This document shows positions 4,805-7,175 of a stretch of 7,175 bases of DNA, in pieces (position 1 is the stretch's first letter; every line of letters starts with the position of its first letter). Where the stretch lies: contig JAHEKA010000098.1 in assembly GCA_024638585.1 (NCBI GenBank), positions 433 through 7,607 on the forward strand. Reading direction: 5' to 3'. The position numbers and the translations under genes were made by a program. The stretch is from Rhodospirillales bacterium. Its GTDB lineage: Bacteria; Pseudomonadota; Alphaproteobacteria; SMXQ01. The notes beneath the pieces were generated by a model. It worked only from the letters and a program-made list of their open reading frames with translations, searched no databases and had not been told where the DNA came from.

Positions 4805-7175
4805 ATGCTCGCAGCCATAACCAAACGATTTCTCGGCAGCCATAACGATCGCTTCGTCAGGCGTCTGGCCCCCAAGGTGGATGCCATCAACGCCTTGGAG
4901 GCGGAACTGGAGCCGCTGTCGGAGGACGAGCTCCGGGCCCGCACCGACGCGTTCCGCGAGCGCCTGGCGGCCGGCGAAACCATGGACGACATCCTGGTCG
5001 AGGCTTTCGCCACGGTCCGCGAGGCCGCCAAACGGACCCTCGGCCAGCGCCATTTCGACGTGCAGCTCACGGGTGGCATGGTCCTGCATTCCGGCACCAT
5101 CGCCGAAATGGCAACCGGCGAAGGCAAGACCCTGGTGGCGACCCTACCGGTCTATCTCAACGCCCTCGAAGGCAAGGGGGTGCACGTGGTCACGGTCAAC
5201 GACTACCTGGCCACGCGCGATTCGGAATGGATGGGCCAGATTTATAATTATCTGGGCTTGCGCGTCGGCTGCATCACCCACGGCCTGGATGACGCCCAGC
5301 GCAAGGACGCCTACGCCGCGGACATCACCTACGGCACCAATAACGAATTCGGGTTCGACTATCTCCGGGACAACATGAAGTTCAGCCTGGACGAGATGGT
5401 CCAACGACCCTTCAACTACGCCATCGTCGACGAGGTCGACAGCATCCTGATCGACGAAGCGCGGACGCCGCTGATCATTTCCGGTGCGACCGAGGATTCC
5501 TCGGAACTCTATATCAAGGCAGACGTCCTGATCCCGAAGCTGGACGCCGCCCATTTCGAAATGGACGAGAAGGTCAAGGCGGTCACCCTGACCGAGGCCG
5601 GCACCGAGCGCATGGAGGAATTGCTGCGAGAGGCTGGCCTGCTCAAAGGAAACGGTCTCTACGACCTGGAGAACGTCTCCCTGGTCCATCATGTGAACCA
5701 GGCGCTGCGCGCCCACAAACTGTTCCAGCGCGACCGGGATTACATCGTCAAGGACGACCAGATCATCATCATCGATGAATTCACCGGCCGCATGATGGAA
5801 GGTCGCCGGTATTCCGAAGGCCTCCACCAGGCCCTTGAAGCCAAGGAAGGCTGCCGCATCGAAAGCGAGAACCAGACCCTCGCCTCGATCACCTTCCAGA
5901 ACTATTTCCGCATGTACCCGAAGCTCGCCGGCATGACCGGCACGGCCCAGACCGAGGCGGGCGAGTTCGAAGACATCTACAAGCTGGGCGTGATCTCGGT
6001 CCCCACCAACCTGCCCTGCGTCCGCATCGATCACGAAGACGAGGTCTACCGGACGGCGAACGAGAAAAACAACGCCATCCTGGATCAGATCGTCGAATGC
6101 CACGAACGCAACCAGCCGATCCTGGTGGGCACCGTGTCGATCGAGAAGTCCGAACACCTTTCGGGTCTCTTGAAGGAGCGCAAGGTGCCCCACAACGTGC
6201 TCAATGCCCGCTACCACGAGACCGAAGCGCAGATCGTCGCCCAGGCCGGCGTCCCGGGCACCGTGACCATTGCCACCAACATGGCCGGCCGCGGCACCGA
6301 CATCCAGCTGGGCGGCAATCTGGACATGCGGGTGAAGAACGAACTGGCCGACGTGACAGATGAAGCCAAACGCGAGGCCCGCATCCAGGAAATCGCCAAA
6401 GAGGTCGAAGCCGGCCGCCAGGTCGCGCTGGAAGCCGGCGGCCTGTTCGTGCTGGCAACGGAACGCCACGAGGCACGGCGCATCGACAACCAGCTGCGCG
6501 GCCGTTCCGGACGCCAGGGCGACCCCGGCGCGTCGAAATTCTTCCTGTCCCTGGAAGACGATCTGATGCGCATCTTCGGCTCGGAACGCATGGACAGCAT
6601 GCTGCAGAAACTGGGACTGGAGGAAGGCGAGGCCATCGCCCACCGCTGGGTCTCGAAAGCGCTGCAGAAGGCCCAGGAAAAGGTCGAAGCCCACAACTTC
6701 GATATCCGCAAGAATCTGCTGCGGTTCGACGACGTGATGAACGACCAGCGCAAGGTCATTTACGAGCAGCGCATCGAACTGATGCGCGTCGACGACGTGT
6801 CCGACACGGTCGCCGACATGCGCCATGAAGTGACCGAAGACATGGTCTCGACCGCCATCCCCGAGAAGGTCTACCCCGAAGAATGGGACGTCCATCTCCT
6901 GCACGAGGAAGCGCTGCGATTGCTGTCGCTTGATTTGCCGATCGAGGATTGGGCCAAGGAAGAGGGGATCGCTGATGAAGAGATCCTGCAGCGCCTGATC
7001 GAGGCGGGCGACCGCAAGATGGCGGAGAAAGCCGCGCTTTACGGCGGGGAAACCCTCAGGACGGTGGAAAAGGGCCTGCTGCTGGAGATTCTGGACCAGA
7101 CCTGGAAGGAGCACCTTTTGGGCCTCGACTACCTGCGACAGGGGATCAACCTGCGCGCCTATGGCCAGCGCGACC
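4805..7175 (+). CDS. secA: preprotein translocase ATPase SecA (3' end outside window)
   Basis: SecA drives unfolded preproteins through SecYEG using ATP at the inner membrane. I read the frame codon by codon: 790 complete codons without a stop or frameshift, of about 900 usual. Landmarks are the N-terminal VDAINALE (25-32), Walker A TGEGKT (104-109, Lys108), Walker B YAIVDEVDSILIDEART (205-221), the preprotein cross-linking region (about 222-370), and MTGTAQTEAGEF (377-388) back in NBD1. NBD2 has NMAGRGTDIQLGGN (492-505) and the arginine-finger motif DNQLRGRSGRQGDPG (561-575). The helical scaffold includes LRFDDVMNDQR (639-649) and ILDQTWKEHLLGLDYLRQGINLR (762-784) near the two-helix finger. 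Residues 510-545 form the charged variable insertion common in proteobacterial NBD2. The rest of the scaffold and the expected C-terminal linker and zinc-binding tail are past the edge, so the zinc motif cannot be checked. ATG 4805 is supported by AAGGA 6 bases upstream and the family N-terminus. Confidence 0.98.
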   Translation, partial: MLAAITKRFLGSHNDRFVRRLAPKVDAINALEAELEPLSEDELRARTDAFRERLAAGETMDDILVEAFATVREAAKRTLGQRHFDVQLTGGMVLHSGTIAEMATGEGKTLVATLPVYLNALEGKGVHVVTVNDYLATRDSEWMGQIYNYLGLRVGCITHGLDDAQRKDAYAADITYGTNNEFGFDYLRDNMKFSLDEMVQRPFNYAIVDEVDSILIDEARTPLIISGATEDSSELYIKADVLIPKLDAAHFEMDEKVKAVTLTEAGTERMEELLREAGLLKGNGLYDLENVSLVHHVNQALRAHKLFQRDRDYIVKDDQIIIIDEFTGRMMEGRRYSEGLHQALEAKEGCRIESENQTLASITFQNYFRMYPKLAGMTGTAQTEAGEFEDIYKLGVISVPTNLPCVRIDHEDEVYRTANEKNNAILDQIVECHERNQPILVGTVSIEKSEHLSGLLKERKVPHNVLNARYHETEAQIVAQAGVPGTVTIATNMAGRGTDIQLGGNLDMRVKNELADVTDEAKREARIQEIAKEVEAGRQVALEAGGLFVLATERHEARRIDNQLRGRSGRQGDPGASKFFLSLEDDLMRIFGSERMDSMLQKLGLEEGEAIAHRWVSKALQKAQEKVEAHNFDIRKNLLRFDDVMNDQRKVIYEQRIELMRVDDVSDTVADMRHEVTEDMVSTAIPEKVYPEEWDVHLLHEEALRLLSLDLPIEDWAKEEGIADEEILQRLIEAGDRKMAEKAALYGGETLRTVEKGLLLEILDQTWKEHLLGLDYLRQGINLRAYGQRD

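Noticed and set aside
5144..7114. A 656-codon open frame on the minus strand opposite secA.
   Set aside because: Its codons are in exact register with secA codons, so it stays open as long as secA uses no TTA, CTA or TCA codon. These are rare at this GC content, and the frame ends at the single CTA Leu codon 5144-5146. The translation shows no recognisable domain, and secA itself is unmistakable.

Overview
The window is about 65% GC by eye. Its protein sequences resemble those of Alphaproteobacteria: an NDUFAF5-type (complex I assembly factor) methyltransferase-fold protein, an ArgJ ending in the usual INADYRS tail, and a SurA-like parvulin divergent from secA. The neighbourhood secA / parvulin / argJ / GNAT / mutT is one I recall as conserved in this class. 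I would place the organism among Rhodospirillales-like Alphaproteobacteria, without certainty about the family. It looks like ordinary chromosome. I see no mobile element, RNA gene, CRISPR array, prophage or defence island, and no gene-free stretch longer than 180 bases.

Left part, plus strand (1-1364): the 3' part of an NDUFAF5-like gene that enters from the left edge, then a small secreted monohaem cytochrome c with its own ribosome binding site and a tandem stop (TGA TAA). Middle part, minus strand (1381-4625): read from right to left, a secreted PpiC-type prolyl isomerase, argJ, a RimJ-like GNAT acetyltransferase and a MutT-type Nudix hydrolase. The last three are tightly packed (20-base and 4-base overlaps) and almost certainly cotranscribed. 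The cytochrome and mutT converge with only 16 bases between their stops. Right part, plus strand (4805-7175): secA, of which the first 790 codons are present and which runs off the right edge without a stop. The 179 bases between the parvulin and secA hold both start regions, with a good sigma70-type promoter candidate for secA.

Functionally the window joins protein export and periplasmic folding (SecA and the parvulin), arginine biosynthesis (ArgJ), nucleotide-pool sanitation (MutT) and respiration (the cytochrome and the NDUFAF5-like protein). I found no convincing undescribed system. The points most worth a second look are the NDUFAF5-like gene, whose human relative hydroxylates an arginine rather than methylating, and an Asp where E. 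coli MutT has its 8-oxoguanine-recognising Asn. Several long open frames, including one of 656 codons antisense to secA, are shadows explained by codon usage.
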